Assembly: GCF_014192335.1 (NCBI RefSeq)
Contig: NZ_JACHXU010000014.1
Location: 179,946 to 243,945, forward strand
Direction of reading: 5' to 3'
Length of the DNA stretch: 64,000 nucleotides
Source of the DNA: Aporhodopirellula rubra
GTDB taxonomy: Bacteria; Planctomycetota; Planctomycetia; Pirellulales; Pirellulaceae
A program made the position numbers and the translations under genes. Position 1 is the first letter of the stretch. Each line of letters starts with the position of its first letter. Under the pieces are notes generated by a model, which had not been told where the DNA came from, made no database searches, and worked only from the letters and a program-made list of their open reading frames with translations. This document shows positions 26,092 through 35,189 of the stretch, piece by piece.

Positions 26092-28236
26092 TTAAGGCAG
26101 AACGGCATCAATCGCAGCTGCAACGGCCTTGCCCTGCAGTTCCTGGCCAGCACGGTTGAAATGAACGTTTTTGGGGTGTTGGAGTTTATCGAGCTGTCCT
26201 TCACACAGTGCATAAAGGTCGTTCACTTCGATGCCGTTGGCACTCATGATTTTGACCGCGATGTCGTTGTACACCTTGGCGTTCGCCGGAAGCCGAGCCG
26301 GCTTCACGCCATCCGGATAGGGTGTTGTCGTGGCAAAGATCAGTTTCGCTCCCGTGGCTTTGAGCTTGCCGACCAGTGCGGTGAGATTCTCTTTGTAGGT
26401 TTCCGGGGAGGCCTGCTGCGGATCGTCAAACGAGTTTGAATTTCGACCGGTCTCTGCACGTACATGCTTCAAGTCATGCAGTCCCCAGTTGAAGTGAATC
26501 ACATCCCATTTCTGCCCGGCCAGCCAGTCATCGATCTTCTGAAGACCTAATGTCGTTCCCTGGCAATTTTCTGCTTTTTCTCCATTTCCAATGTGCGGGC
26601 GGAAAACGTTGGCCCGGTTCTTGAGATGATCGCGTACTTTCAACGTATAGGCGATGGAGATGGAATCGCCGAGTATCAAAACATTGGGCAGCTCGGGGTT
26701 CGGCTCGATTGCCCAAACACCTGTTGTTTTTTGCTCAACGTCAGAGCCCTCTTCGGCCTGATAGGCCGCCGCGTTCCGCCCAACGTTCGATTTCTCCGTC
26801 CCGCGTTTTTCTTTCAAGTTGGGATCGTCCAACTCTTCACTCAATGCGGTGAGCGCGGCACGCAGCTCGTTGAGTTTCGGAGCCAGTTCCGGATTACCGG
26901 CCAGGTCGTTCATCTCCTGCGGGTCGTCCGTAAGATGATAAAGACGATCGACCCCGATGGTCGGATACTGAACCAGTTTCCAGCCGTCCTTGGTGATCAT
27001 GCGCTGACGATTCATGTACGCCCCGTAGATCTCCGAATAGCTCTCTGCTTTTTCTCCACGCAGCAACGGAAGAATGCTTTGGAAATCCACACCGTCGGTC
27101 TCCGCTCCTGCCAGTTCGAGCGAGGTGGGCATCACGTCTTGCAAATAGATAGGCGAGCTGATGGTGGAACCAGCTTTGACGTCCGGCCCGATGACGAGAA
27201 ACGGAACCCGCACGCTGTGATCGTACATGTTTTGTTTGCCACTGAATCCGTGGTGCCCCACGGCCAGTCCGTGATCGGCCGTGAAGACAATGTAGGTGTT
27301 GTCGGCCTGGCCGGTATTCTCCAAGGTTTGGAAGATTTTGCCGATCTGATCATCCATGTGCGTGATGAGCGCGAAATACTCTTGCCGGTTCACCTTCACC
27401 GAGTATTCGGTGCGTGGATAAGGCATCAGCTTTTCATCACGTAGCCTCTTGCCACAGGCTGCTTCGGCATACGGATATTCCGGCAGCATGTTTTTTGGTA
27501 CCTCGATACGGTAGAGCGGATAGCGATCGATGTATTCCTTGGGAGCTTGTCGCGGGTCGTGGGGCGCGTTGAAGGCCAGGTACATGAAGAATGGCTTGTC
27601 GTCTTCGGCTGCCTGCTCAAGAAACCCAATGCTGTCGTCGGCGAGCACTTCGCTCCAGTGTTTCCCACCGCTCCAGTACCCACCGTGTTTGGTATCCCAC
27701 GGCTTCCATCCGTTTTCGTAGTCCGCCTCGTCCTTCGGGCGGTTGTATCCGGCCGGTGTTTGCAGCGGCATGCCTGCTCGCACATGCTCAGCCTCATCAA
27801 ATATGGCCGGCGCGCTAGTGGGAACGTGCCACTTGCCCGATAAGTAGGTGCGATAACCGGCCCCACTCATCCGCTGTGACCACATCTGGTTGTCGGAGAC
27901 CAACTGATTGAGATCTGCCTGCTGCGCCGCCCACACAAATCGGCCGGTATTGAGCATGCGGCGGCTGGCAACGCAAACCGCTCCGCCCCACGCGCCCATG
28001 TTGTAAGCATGTGTAAACGTCGCGCCACGGAGGGCGAGTTTGTCCAGGTTGGGCGTGTCGATATCGAGCATGCCGTGTGCGCCGATCGTTTCGTAGCTCA
28101 TGTCATCGGCAAAGATGAAAAGTACGTTCGGCTTTGCCGTATTGACGTTCGGTTCGTCTGCCGCGGCGAACGACATGGATGCCACTGCTAAAACTAGCGT
28201 GCAAAGTGTTATCAGCTTCATGTTGGATTCTTTCAT
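26092..28236 (-). CDS. Sulfatase fused to an SGNH-type esterase
   Basis: 714 aa from the ATG at 28236, whose first base lies one base after the preceding stop (TAACATG, coupled translation); ATG at 28221 is an alternative giving a shorter signal peptide. Residues about 36-475 are a type I sulfatase: NVLFIFADDMSYETIG, the motif CVASR (88-92) with alanine in place of proline, SGKWHVPT, FTADHGLAVGHHGFSGKQNMYDH. Residues about 515-714 are an SGNH/GDSL hydrolase: VLILGDSIS with nucleophile S525, HFNWGLHDLK with N583, and HPKNVHFN with H692. The Asp expected three residues before that His is Lys. Such domains are often carbohydrate acetyl-esterases; a combined desulfation/deacylation role is inferred. 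Confidence 0.93.
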   Translation of the reverse strand: MKESNMKLITLCTLVLAVASMSFAAADEPNVNTAKPNVLFIFADDMSYETIGAHGMLDIDTPNLDKLALRGATFTHAYNMGAWGGAVCVASRRMLNTGRFVWAAQQADLNQLVSDNQMWSQRMSGAGYRTYLSGKWHVPTSAPAIFDEAEHVRAGMPLQTPAGYNRPKDEADYENGWKPWDTKHGGYWSGGKHWSEVLADDSIGFLEQAAEDDKPFFMYLAFNAPHDPRQAPKEYIDRYPLYRIEVPKNMLPEYPYAEAACGKRLRDEKLMPYPRTEYSVKVNRQEYFALITHMDDQIGKIFQTLENTGQADNTYIVFTADHGLAVGHHGFSGKQNMYDHSVRVPFLVIGPDVKAGSTISSPIYLQDVMPTSLELAGAETDGVDFQSILPLLRGEKAESYSEIYGAYMNRQRMITKDGWKLVQYPTIGVDRLYHLTDDPQEMNDLAGNPELAPKLNELRAALTALSEELDDPNLKEKRGTEKSNVGRNAAAYQAEEGSDVEQKTTGVWAIEPNPELPNVLILGDSISIAYTLKVRDHLKNRANVFRPHIGNGEKAENCQGTTLGLQKIDDWLAGQKWDVIHFNWGLHDLKHVRAETGRNSNSFDDPQQASPETYKENLTALVGKLKATGAKLIFATTTPYPDGVKPARLPANAKVYNDIAVKIMSANGIEVNDLYALCEGQLDKLQHPKNVHFNRAGQELQGKAVAAAIDAVLP

Positions 28237-28237
28237 G

Positions 28238-29656
28238 TTAATAGTCCCCGCCCTGATCACTGCGGACGCAGGAATCACGCCATGCAGCTAACTGCTTTGA
28301 CATTTCTGCCACTTGTTCAGGGTGGGCGGATGCAAGATTATTTTCCTCGGAGGGATCGCTCAGAAGGTTGTAAAGCTCCCACGTTTTTCCGGCGTTCTTG
28401 CTGTAGAGCTTGTACTGTTGGGTCGTCCATGCAAGCTGTCCTTGTGACTCAAACCCGATGGACTGAGCTCGCTCCGTCTGCGTTCCGGCCAGTACCGGAA
28501 GCAACGAAATTCCGTCGAGTGGACGCTGGCCCGTGTATTCGACTTTCAGTTCGTCAAGAATCGTTGGCAGATAATCGCTGGTCACCGCGGGGAACTCGGT
28601 TTGGGTTCCCGCCTTCACGCGGGCGGGCCATTCCAAAATGCCCGACACGCGAACGCCGCCTTCATACAGCGAACGTTTTCCGCCGCGGAAGTGCCCTACA
28701 CTCCCCGGCGCCCTGCCTGGAGCCAACGCCCCGTTATCGGAGCCGAACCACAGCATCGTGTTCTCGGCAACCCCCGCTTGCTGCAGCGTCTCACGCAATC
28801 GCCCCACCTGCTCATCCATGGCGGTGACGCATCCGTAGTAATTTCGCTTGTAGGTATCGTACCGCGAATACATTGCGGCATATTCCGGTCCAGCCACCAC
28901 TGGCAGATGCGGAGCATGAAACCAAATCACCGTAAAGAATGGCTTGCCGTCTTTCGTCGCTTTCTCAATGAACGGCACCGCCCGATCCATGATCACGCGT
29001 GAGTCATCGCCATCGAGATTATCGCGGACAACTTCACCCTTCTCGTTCCAGTAGTGCGTTCCGTACGCAACCGCCGTCGATTTGTCCTCAATAAAATCCC
29101 AGCCGTTGTGGTTGTCCTTCAGCGGCTTCAGCATTGGATCCCACGTCGGCACCTTTGATTCGGTGGAAAAGCAAACCTCAAAGCCGTTCTTCCACGGCGG
29201 GGAGAATTCCTTGGTGTTGTCCGGCTTGCCCCGGTTGGCATCTTTCATCTCAGTCGTCAACGTGCCGAGGTGCCATTTACCGAAATGCCCGGTGGCATAG
29301 CCATGCTTCTGGAGCAGTTCGGCCAACGTCAGCTCTTCGCTTTTTAGATGTCCTTTGTTGGCAAAGTAGATGCCGTAGCGAAACGGATGACGTCCCGTCA
29401 GGCACGAACCGCGTGTCGGACTGCAAACGGGCGATGAAGAATAGAAGCGATTGAACTGCAATCCCGCCGCCGCCATGGCATCGAGCTGCGGCGTTTTAAT
29501 CGGCGACTTAGGGTTGAAGCAATGAACATCACCCCAGCCGAGATCGTCCGCCATCATCAAAACAATGTTGGGCCGCGCCGGCTCAGCTTGCACCGTCCCG
29601 GTCAACAGCGAGACAGCGATCAGAAGTAAGCAACCAATTCTAATTTGATGTCTCAT
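28238..29656 (-). CDS. Secreted sulfatase
   Basis: 472 aa from the ATG at 29656, which opens a signal peptide (MRHQIRIGCLLLIAVSLLTG); a longer in-frame start at 29737 would add 27 polar residues. Type I sulfatase: NIVLMMADDLGWGDVHCFNP (30-49), CSPTR at 78-82, TGHFGKWHLGTL, FGSDNGALAP and a compact C terminus, close in layout to arylsulfatase A/N-acetylgalactosamine-6-sulfatase-like enzymes. Its TAA stop is one base from the next start, so it is translationally coupled to the sulfatase-SGNH gene. A gap of 225 bases separates it from the GH141-like fusion upstream. Confidence 0.95.
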   Translation of the reverse strand: MRHQIRIGCLLLIAVSLLTGTVQAEPARPNIVLMMADDLGWGDVHCFNPKSPIKTPQLDAMAAAGLQFNRFYSSSPVCSPTRGSCLTGRHPFRYGIYFANKGHLKSEELTLAELLQKHGYATGHFGKWHLGTLTTEMKDANRGKPDNTKEFSPPWKNGFEVCFSTESKVPTWDPMLKPLKDNHNGWDFIEDKSTAVAYGTHYWNEKGEVVRDNLDGDDSRVIMDRAVPFIEKATKDGKPFFTVIWFHAPHLPVVAGPEYAAMYSRYDTYKRNYYGCVTAMDEQVGRLRETLQQAGVAENTMLWFGSDNGALAPGRAPGSVGHFRGGKRSLYEGGVRVSGILEWPARVKAGTQTEFPAVTSDYLPTILDELKVEYTGQRPLDGISLLPVLAGTQTERAQSIGFESQGQLAWTTQQYKLYSKNAGKTWELYNLLSDPSEENNLASAHPEQVAEMSKQLAAWRDSCVRSDQGGDY

Positions 29657-29881
29657 TAGACCACTGTAGGAATGCACCGGAGGCAGATCAGAATGCAGTG
29701 CCGGGGGGAGGTTTTTCGTTTTCAATTCCAGAATCATTTCGATATCGTCGATCGTGTCGCGGTACGGCTTGGAACTCTTGAGTCGAAACGGTGTGGGGCG
29801 TTCTGATTCGTTGTCATCAACGCACCAGCGAAGCGGTGTTCAATGATCATGTCATCATCCTTTCACGCACCGATCTACTCA

Positions 29882-32800
29882 TCATCGCCAGCTAATCTTG
29901 GCCTGCTTGGTTTCGGTATTCACCCAAACGCTCGCGTGCTCAAACTCGCGGGTAAACGTCCATCCGTTCGGCGTGGTGCGGCAGTAAGGCCCCTTGGGTG
30001 CACCCAGCGGTTTTTGGAGCTCGGGAAAGTCGTATAGGGAACCGGATGAAAGCGTCCAGCCCCATCCGTATTGGAAATAGGAATAGGGCTGTGCTCCGAT
30101 TAGGTAGCAGGCGAGATAGTATTCAAGCCGCTCTTTGGCAAATGAATACGAGGAGCGATCCGAGGATCGGGACTTGCGTCTGTTCCGAGATTCCGGGTCG
30201 TATTCAACGCCAATGCGAAAGATCGACATCTTCCCGGCACGGGCGAATCGCAGCATGTCATCCCAATCCTGAAGCAGTGATTCTTTGGTCAACAGCTTGT
30301 CCCCATAATGCTCAAACATGCTCGCATCAATTACGGGGACAACATGTTTTGCCAGCGATTGATTCGCGTTGTTGCCCAAGAGAATTTTCCCGGGCCCCAT
30401 TTTTTCTTTCAGCAGGGCCATCATTTCGCCCATGGCCTTTTCAACCTCATCACTCCTGTCTTTACGGAGCCAAGAAAAACCATGCATTTGATCGATGAAG
30501 GCCCCGTCGCATCCAGACTCCGCGACACCTTTCGCAACCGTGGTGGCCCACCACTCGCGAAAGTCAGCGTTCAGAACGTCAAAAAAGAAGGTGTTGTTAC
30601 GATGCGCGAGTTCGCCCGTTTTAGAATCCACGATCAAGAACTTCTTCAATTCAGGATTCGTGTCGATTTTGCTCGGCCTAAACGCTTTGTTGTACGAAGT
30701 AAACGGCCAGGCATAGGCTGAGTTGAAATAGAACAAAACCTTCATATCGGGTTTGATCTGTTTAAACGCCTTCGCCTCGTGCTTGGCCCCTAACTCGGCA
30801 GCGCCGAGTTCTTCATAGCCATGCGATTTTTCGATACAGATGAAGTCTGTTCGTGCCGCAATGAACTCCACTTCCGCGGGCGTCAATGTTCGCTGTATGT
30901 CGCCGAACATCGAATACATCGGCACCGTGTCCCAGCGGAAATTGGGATAGTAGTCTTGAGGCACAAAGACACTTCCATCGCTAATGCGGAATGGATTGCG
31001 TTTTAGCCGCCCCATTATTGATACATCCAACGCTTCGATGCCCAAGGCCAATGCCGGGCTGCCGGGAAGGAAACTGAAATCGCCATTCTCAGAATCCGCA
31101 AACATCGGATCCGCGAAAAGACTGGCCCTTTCCTTGCCTACCGCACGCATTTTTGACAAATGCTCATCCACCCAATGCGCGTCCTTCGGATGAAAATAGA
31201 GATTCGAGTCCATCTCTGTTTCCTCGACACGGGGATCACCGTCTTCCGTTCTCGCAAGCGGTGTTTCGCCATACGCTTTTCCTCCGTCCGGATGAGACAC
31301 GAGAATATTGTGCCGCACCTTTGATCCATTGACTCGGACCCATTCAAAGCTGATGTAGCCCTTCTTTGGCGGGGTGAGAGGATTCACGATGAAATTGTTC
31401 GTGATGTCGTTCACGCCTTTCGAAGCAATCCCGGCGGCAAATCCAAAATTGTTATCGAGGACGTTTCCATGAATGAGCGTTTCATGCTGGTCATCATCAC
31501 AGCGAATGGCCGCCGGCAGTGAATGATCCAAGTTATCGTGGATGTAATTGTACCGAACGATATTGCCCGTTCCGGCACCGGACACATAGACCGCATTTCC
31601 ATCGGAAAGCAATTGCACGCAATGCGAGATTTCGTTGTATTCCAACAGGTTGTGCCGAGCATGATTGTACTTTTCCCGGACCTTCCAATTTTCATAGGTC
31701 TCTCGAACACCCGCTTTGACGGCTTCGGGAATTTCATTTTGTCGAATCGTTTTTCCGCCTTCTCCGTTTAAAGAGCGATCCGGTTCAACCCGGTTTGTAA
31801 TCAGGACCGCGGTATAGCCGCTATGATGCAGCTCATTGTGGGCAATCTGATTGCGACCGCTTTGCCACGCCCAAATACCCGGAGAATGCCACGTGATCTC
31901 GCTGAAGTGGTGAATGTGATTATCGAGAATGGTGTTGTGGTGATGCACATCCTTGGTCCCCGGGCCATAACCCGCCAGCAAAATGCCTGCTTCGCCCAAA
32001 TGTGCAAACTCACAATCGGCGATGCGGTTACGTTGAGCGTGAAGGTCTAGTCGAACTCCCGTGCCGCCCGAATCAACAAAGCGGCAATCGTTTACCACAC
32101 AGGCTTCGGCTCCCCGGAAACGTAGCAACGCTGTTGGTCGATCAAATAGATCCCAGTCATGCTGCATTCCCCAACCCAAACGGGTTTCATCGTTCGTCCA
32201 CGCGTAGCGGTCGCCGTGGGTAAACGTCAGTCCTTCGAATGCAATGCCTCGCACCGGCGTGTCGGCGGGCCCGTCATAATCGATCTCGCCTTCCACGCGA
32301 ATGAGCTCGCTCGTGCTCGGTGCCAAGATCCCTTGCGGCGATCCATTAGAAGCCGGATCGGAAGGCCACAAATAGACTTTGCGAGTCTTGGTATTGACGA
32401 CCCATTCACCGGGTTCATCCAGCCCCTCCAACGTATTTTCAACCCAGACGTTTTTGCCGGAAGGATTATGCACCCAGCCGGGAATCGGGCCCATGGCGTA
32501 CGTCGAAGAAACGCTGGTTTTCGCTACGCCCGATTTTTCATCCACCGACGCCAGCGGAAGCATGTTGATTACCCAGGCACGCGATGGCCGGATATTGATC
32601 TCCACGTCCGTTAGGTTATCCCAGTTCTTCAACGCATCGTTCGGAAAGTGCAACGTTCGAAGATCGCCCTTTCCTGTGACCAAGAAACCACTGTCACGGG
32701 CGCGTTTGAGGCGTCCGTTGCCGTCATAGAGCGTGTAGAACCGCTCCATCCCTTCGGGCATATCGGCCACCCAGACCTTGCCCCTGGATTTTCCAGGCAG

Positions 32801-33220
32801 TGCATCCGGTGCGGACTCGAGTCGCTTCCAACCGGTCACCGGCAGTCCCGAGCTGACGACGGGATGCTCGCCCGGAAAGGCCGCAATCGTCAAATAGGCG
32901 GGGCTCGAGATCTCACCGGATCCATATGATTCAAATGGTTCGACATCGGACGTTGGCGCACGCCCGTCTTCCAATCCGAGCACCAACGTTTGGGTGACTT
33001 GATGACGTCCCCCGCGAAGATAAATCGTCGAAGGCTCCTGGTTTCCGGATTCCCGCAATGCTCTCAAAGCCTCAACGGCTGCTGACAGCGATTCCATGGG
33101 TTTTGAAATTGTGCCAGGATTCGTATCGTTCCCCGCCGGACTCACATAGAGAACCGCCGCCTGCACGGAAACGATCGCGGAAAGAAAACTCGTCGTTAGA
33201 ATCAGTAGCCGTGTCTTCAT
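29882..33220 (-). CDS. GH141-like parallel beta-helix glycosidase fused to a GHL15 domain
   Basis: 1112 aa, signal peptide about 1-21. The N-terminal 730 residues start with VLYVSPAGNDTNPGT and run into a right-handed parallel beta-helix (RNRIADCEFAHLGEAGI, RNQIAHNELHHSGYTAVLI, NIVRYNYIHDNLDHSL), the layout of GH141, a family that includes an alpha-L-fucosidase of BT1002 type and xylanases. From about residue 755 a GHL15 putative glycosidase domain follows: FRWDTVPMYSMFGDIQRTL, MKVLFYFNSAYAW, GCDGAFIDQMHGFSW, ending in REFEHASVWVNTETKQ. This second half is paralogous to the protein at 17083-18435. The ATG overlaps the stop of the GH29 gene by four bases (ATGA). Likely acts on a complex fucosylated glycan; substrate unproven. 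Confidence 0.88.
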   Translation of the reverse strand: MKTRLLILTTSFLSAIVSVQAAVLYVSPAGNDTNPGTISKPMESLSAAVEALRALRESGNQEPSTIYLRGGRHQVTQTLVLGLEDGRAPTSDVEPFESYGSGEISSPAYLTIAAFPGEHPVVSSGLPVTGWKRLESAPDALPGKSRGKVWVADMPEGMERFYTLYDGNGRLKRARDSGFLVTGKGDLRTLHFPNDALKNWDNLTDVEINIRPSRAWVINMLPLASVDEKSGVAKTSVSSTYAMGPIPGWVHNPSGKNVWVENTLEGLDEPGEWVVNTKTRKVYLWPSDPASNGSPQGILAPSTSELIRVEGEIDYDGPADTPVRGIAFEGLTFTHGDRYAWTNDETRLGWGMQHDWDLFDRPTALLRFRGAEACVVNDCRFVDSGGTGVRLDLHAQRNRIADCEFAHLGEAGILLAGYGPGTKDVHHHNTILDNHIHHFSEITWHSPGIWAWQSGRNQIAHNELHHSGYTAVLITNRVEPDRSLNGEGGKTIRQNEIPEAVKAGVRETYENWKVREKYNHARHNLLEYNEISHCVQLLSDGNAVYVSGAGTGNIVRYNYIHDNLDHSLPAAIRCDDDQHETLIHGNVLDNNFGFAAGIASKGVNDITNNFIVNPLTPPKKGYISFEWVRVNGSKVRHNILVSHPDGGKAYGETPLARTEDGDPRVEETEMDSNLYFHPKDAHWVDEHLSKMRAVGKERASLFADPMFADSENGDFSFLPGSPALALGIEALDVSIMGRLKRNPFRISDGSVFVPQDYYPNFRWDTVPMYSMFGDIQRTLTPAEVEFIAARTDFICIEKSHGYEELGAAELGAKHEAKAFKQIKPDMKVLFYFNSAYAWPFTSYNKAFRPSKIDTNPELKKFLIVDSKTGELAHRNNTFFFDVLNADFREWWATTVAKGVAESGCDGAFIDQMHGFSWLRKDRSDEVEKAMGEMMALLKEKMGPGKILLGNNANQSLAKHVVPVIDASMFEHYGDKLLTKESLLQDWDDMLRFARAGKMSIFRIGVEYDPESRNRRKSRSSDRSSYSFAKERLEYYLACYLIGAQPYSYFQYGWGWTLSSGSLYDFPELQKPLGAPKGPYCRTTPNGWTFTREFEHASVWVNTETKQAKISWR

Positions 33221-35058
33221 TGGTTCACCACGCTTTTTGCAGACTCTTTTACAGGAATTAGCTCGACGCCTTTCAACCGAAAGTTGTTAAACCATGAGAT
33301 CGTATCCTTGGGATATGCGGTTATTTGAATGACGCCCGTCTGGTCGATTTTCAATTGCCCGAGCGACTTCTTTGTGAGTTTGCCCACATTCCCCTTTGGA
33401 TGCACAACGATCCCGTCTGTCGGCGACTTCAATTCGTAGCTGAGCGTATCATCGCCGTTGTCTTCACTGATGACTTCAAAAACGCCAGGCGTTTTCACGT
33501 TTACCGTCCAGACCAAGCCCTGGTTGGTTTTCCCGCCCCAGTTTCGGGTCGTTTGTTCGTCGTAGTCATAGCTGATTCGGCGGACGGCGTACTCGCAGTG
33601 AGCAACAGGCAAGTGAATGGATCCATCATCGCCCTGTTGGATGGTTTCATCCACGACCTGCGCAATTTGATCGTCGAGTTCCAGCACGATGACAGTCACG
33701 TGCGGCTGTTTGAGTTCATCCGGCAAGGTAACGTTCAAGTGCGAACCTTCCTGCGCAAACGACAGTGCACTGTGTGATGGATCAGCGAGGGCGTAGGCCT
33801 TCTTCACCGTCGATAACAGGCCCTCGAGTTCGACTTGATTACTCTCGAGGTCCTTCAGTTGAAGATATACCTTGCCCGGCTTACTCGTGATGGCATACGG
33901 TGGGAATTTCAGTGGACTTGGATCGGCGCCGTAGATCGCTTCACCGTTGACTTTTAGCCAATCGCCGATGGCCGTGATGCTGTTGATTTGTGATTCCGGA
34001 AGCGTGCCATCCGGTCGCGGTGCGACATTCAGTAGATAAACACCGCCGTGACTGACGATACGGCACAGGCTGTAAATAAAATCGGCGTATTCCTCTGAGC
34101 GATCGTTTTCGGCTCCATACGAAGTGTATCCCCATCCGTTTTGGGTTACCGATTCATGCGTTTGCCACGGCACTTTCAGATCCGGGAGCCACGTGGCTTT
34201 GCTGACGCTCGGGCATTTACCATTGTCCATGGAAACATCAAAGTGCCCGTATCCTTTGCCGAGCCGTGAGTTCACCAATGCGCCCGGTTGATTCTCTTTG
34301 ACAACGTCCATCATTTGCTGGCATTTTGCATCGTCCATCTGCACCGGCGTATCAAACCAGACCATGAAGATATTGCCATAATTGCGAGTCAGTTCGTTCA
34401 CCTGCATCACCGCCTTCTCTTCAAAATAGGCATCGAACTTATCTTGCGGTTTCAGGTTTCCTGCAAAGTCCCAGTGATTTCCGAACCCGCCCTCTTCATG
34501 CCAGTCCTGACTCTGTGAATAATAGAAACCAAGATTCATCTGTCGTTTGGCACACTCCTCGGACAACTCCTTCAGCACATCTCGCCCGAAGCCGGCAAAG
34601 TCAACCAAGTTGTAGGGGTGCTTCGATTCGTACATGGCAAAGCCGTCATGGTGCTTTGCGGTAATCACGATAAAACGCATGCCAGCGTTCTCTGCAATGG
34701 TTACATAATCAGCTGCATTGAATTTCGTCGGCTTGAATTTTCCAGACGCCTCCCGTTCATAATCCTTTACCGGGATGAAGGCTCGCTTCATTATCCATTC
34801 AGCAGAAACCTCTTTGCCGTCCCAGACACCTTCGAGTTGGGCATAGGGGCCCCAATGAACAAACATGCCAAATTTGTCTTCGTACAACTTCTTCATGTTC
34901 TCCCGAATCTCGGGCGTGTAGATCGAAACGCCGGCCGATCCAAACTCCTCGCTGTCCGAGATCTTCACGACTGAATCAACGGTGCTCTGTGCATCTAAAC
35001 CCGACGCACATAAGAAAAGCGATGTGATTGCAAAAATCGCTGAGTGTGTACGCGTCAT
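33217..35058 (-). CDS. Secreted GH29 alpha-L-fucosidase
   Basis: 613 aa, signal peptide about 1-23. GH29 catalytic barrel at about 50-380: FGMFVHWGPYAQLEGVW (63-79), VITAKHHDGFAMY (131-143), NLGFYYSQSQDW (175-186) and the nucleophile D236 in FMVWFDTP. The remaining residues form beta-sandwich domains (NLVDFAG loop earlier; NWGGKTNQGLVWTVNVKTPG and KTIQ-type strands at the end) as in other bacterial fucosidases. It should release alpha-L-fucose from an oligosaccharide outside the cytoplasm. The TGA stop overlaps the ATG of the GH141-like fusion gene by four bases, so both are translated from one message. Confidence 0.95.
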   Translation of the reverse strand: MTRTHSAIFAITSLFLCASGLDAQSTVDSVVKISDSEEFGSAGVSIYTPEIRENMKKLYEDKFGMFVHWGPYAQLEGVWDGKEVSAEWIMKRAFIPVKDYEREASGKFKPTKFNAADYVTIAENAGMRFIVITAKHHDGFAMYESKHPYNLVDFAGFGRDVLKELSEECAKRQMNLGFYYSQSQDWHEEGGFGNHWDFAGNLKPQDKFDAYFEEKAVMQVNELTRNYGNIFMVWFDTPVQMDDAKCQQMMDVVKENQPGALVNSRLGKGYGHFDVSMDNGKCPSVSKATWLPDLKVPWQTHESVTQNGWGYTSYGAENDRSEEYADFIYSLCRIVSHGGVYLLNVAPRPDGTLPESQINSITAIGDWLKVNGEAIYGADPSPLKFPPYAITSKPGKVYLQLKDLESNQVELEGLLSTVKKAYALADPSHSALSFAQEGSHLNVTLPDELKQPHVTVIVLELDDQIAQVVDETIQQGDDGSIHLPVAHCEYAVRRISYDYDEQTTRNWGGKTNQGLVWTVNVKTPGVFEVISEDNGDDTLSYELKSPTDGIVVHPKGNVGKLTKKSLGQLKIDQTGVIQITAYPKDTISWFNNFRLKGVELIPVKESAKSVVNQ

Positions 35059-35189
35059 TGTCGAATAGCTCCGCGGTTTCTCATTTCGGGGATGCCGTGT
35101 TCTTTAGGTTGTTTGTGATCGCGAATCTCCCCCGACTGATCATTCGGGCCGACTCTTCGCGAGTTTTCATTCTTCATGCACTTGATGGT

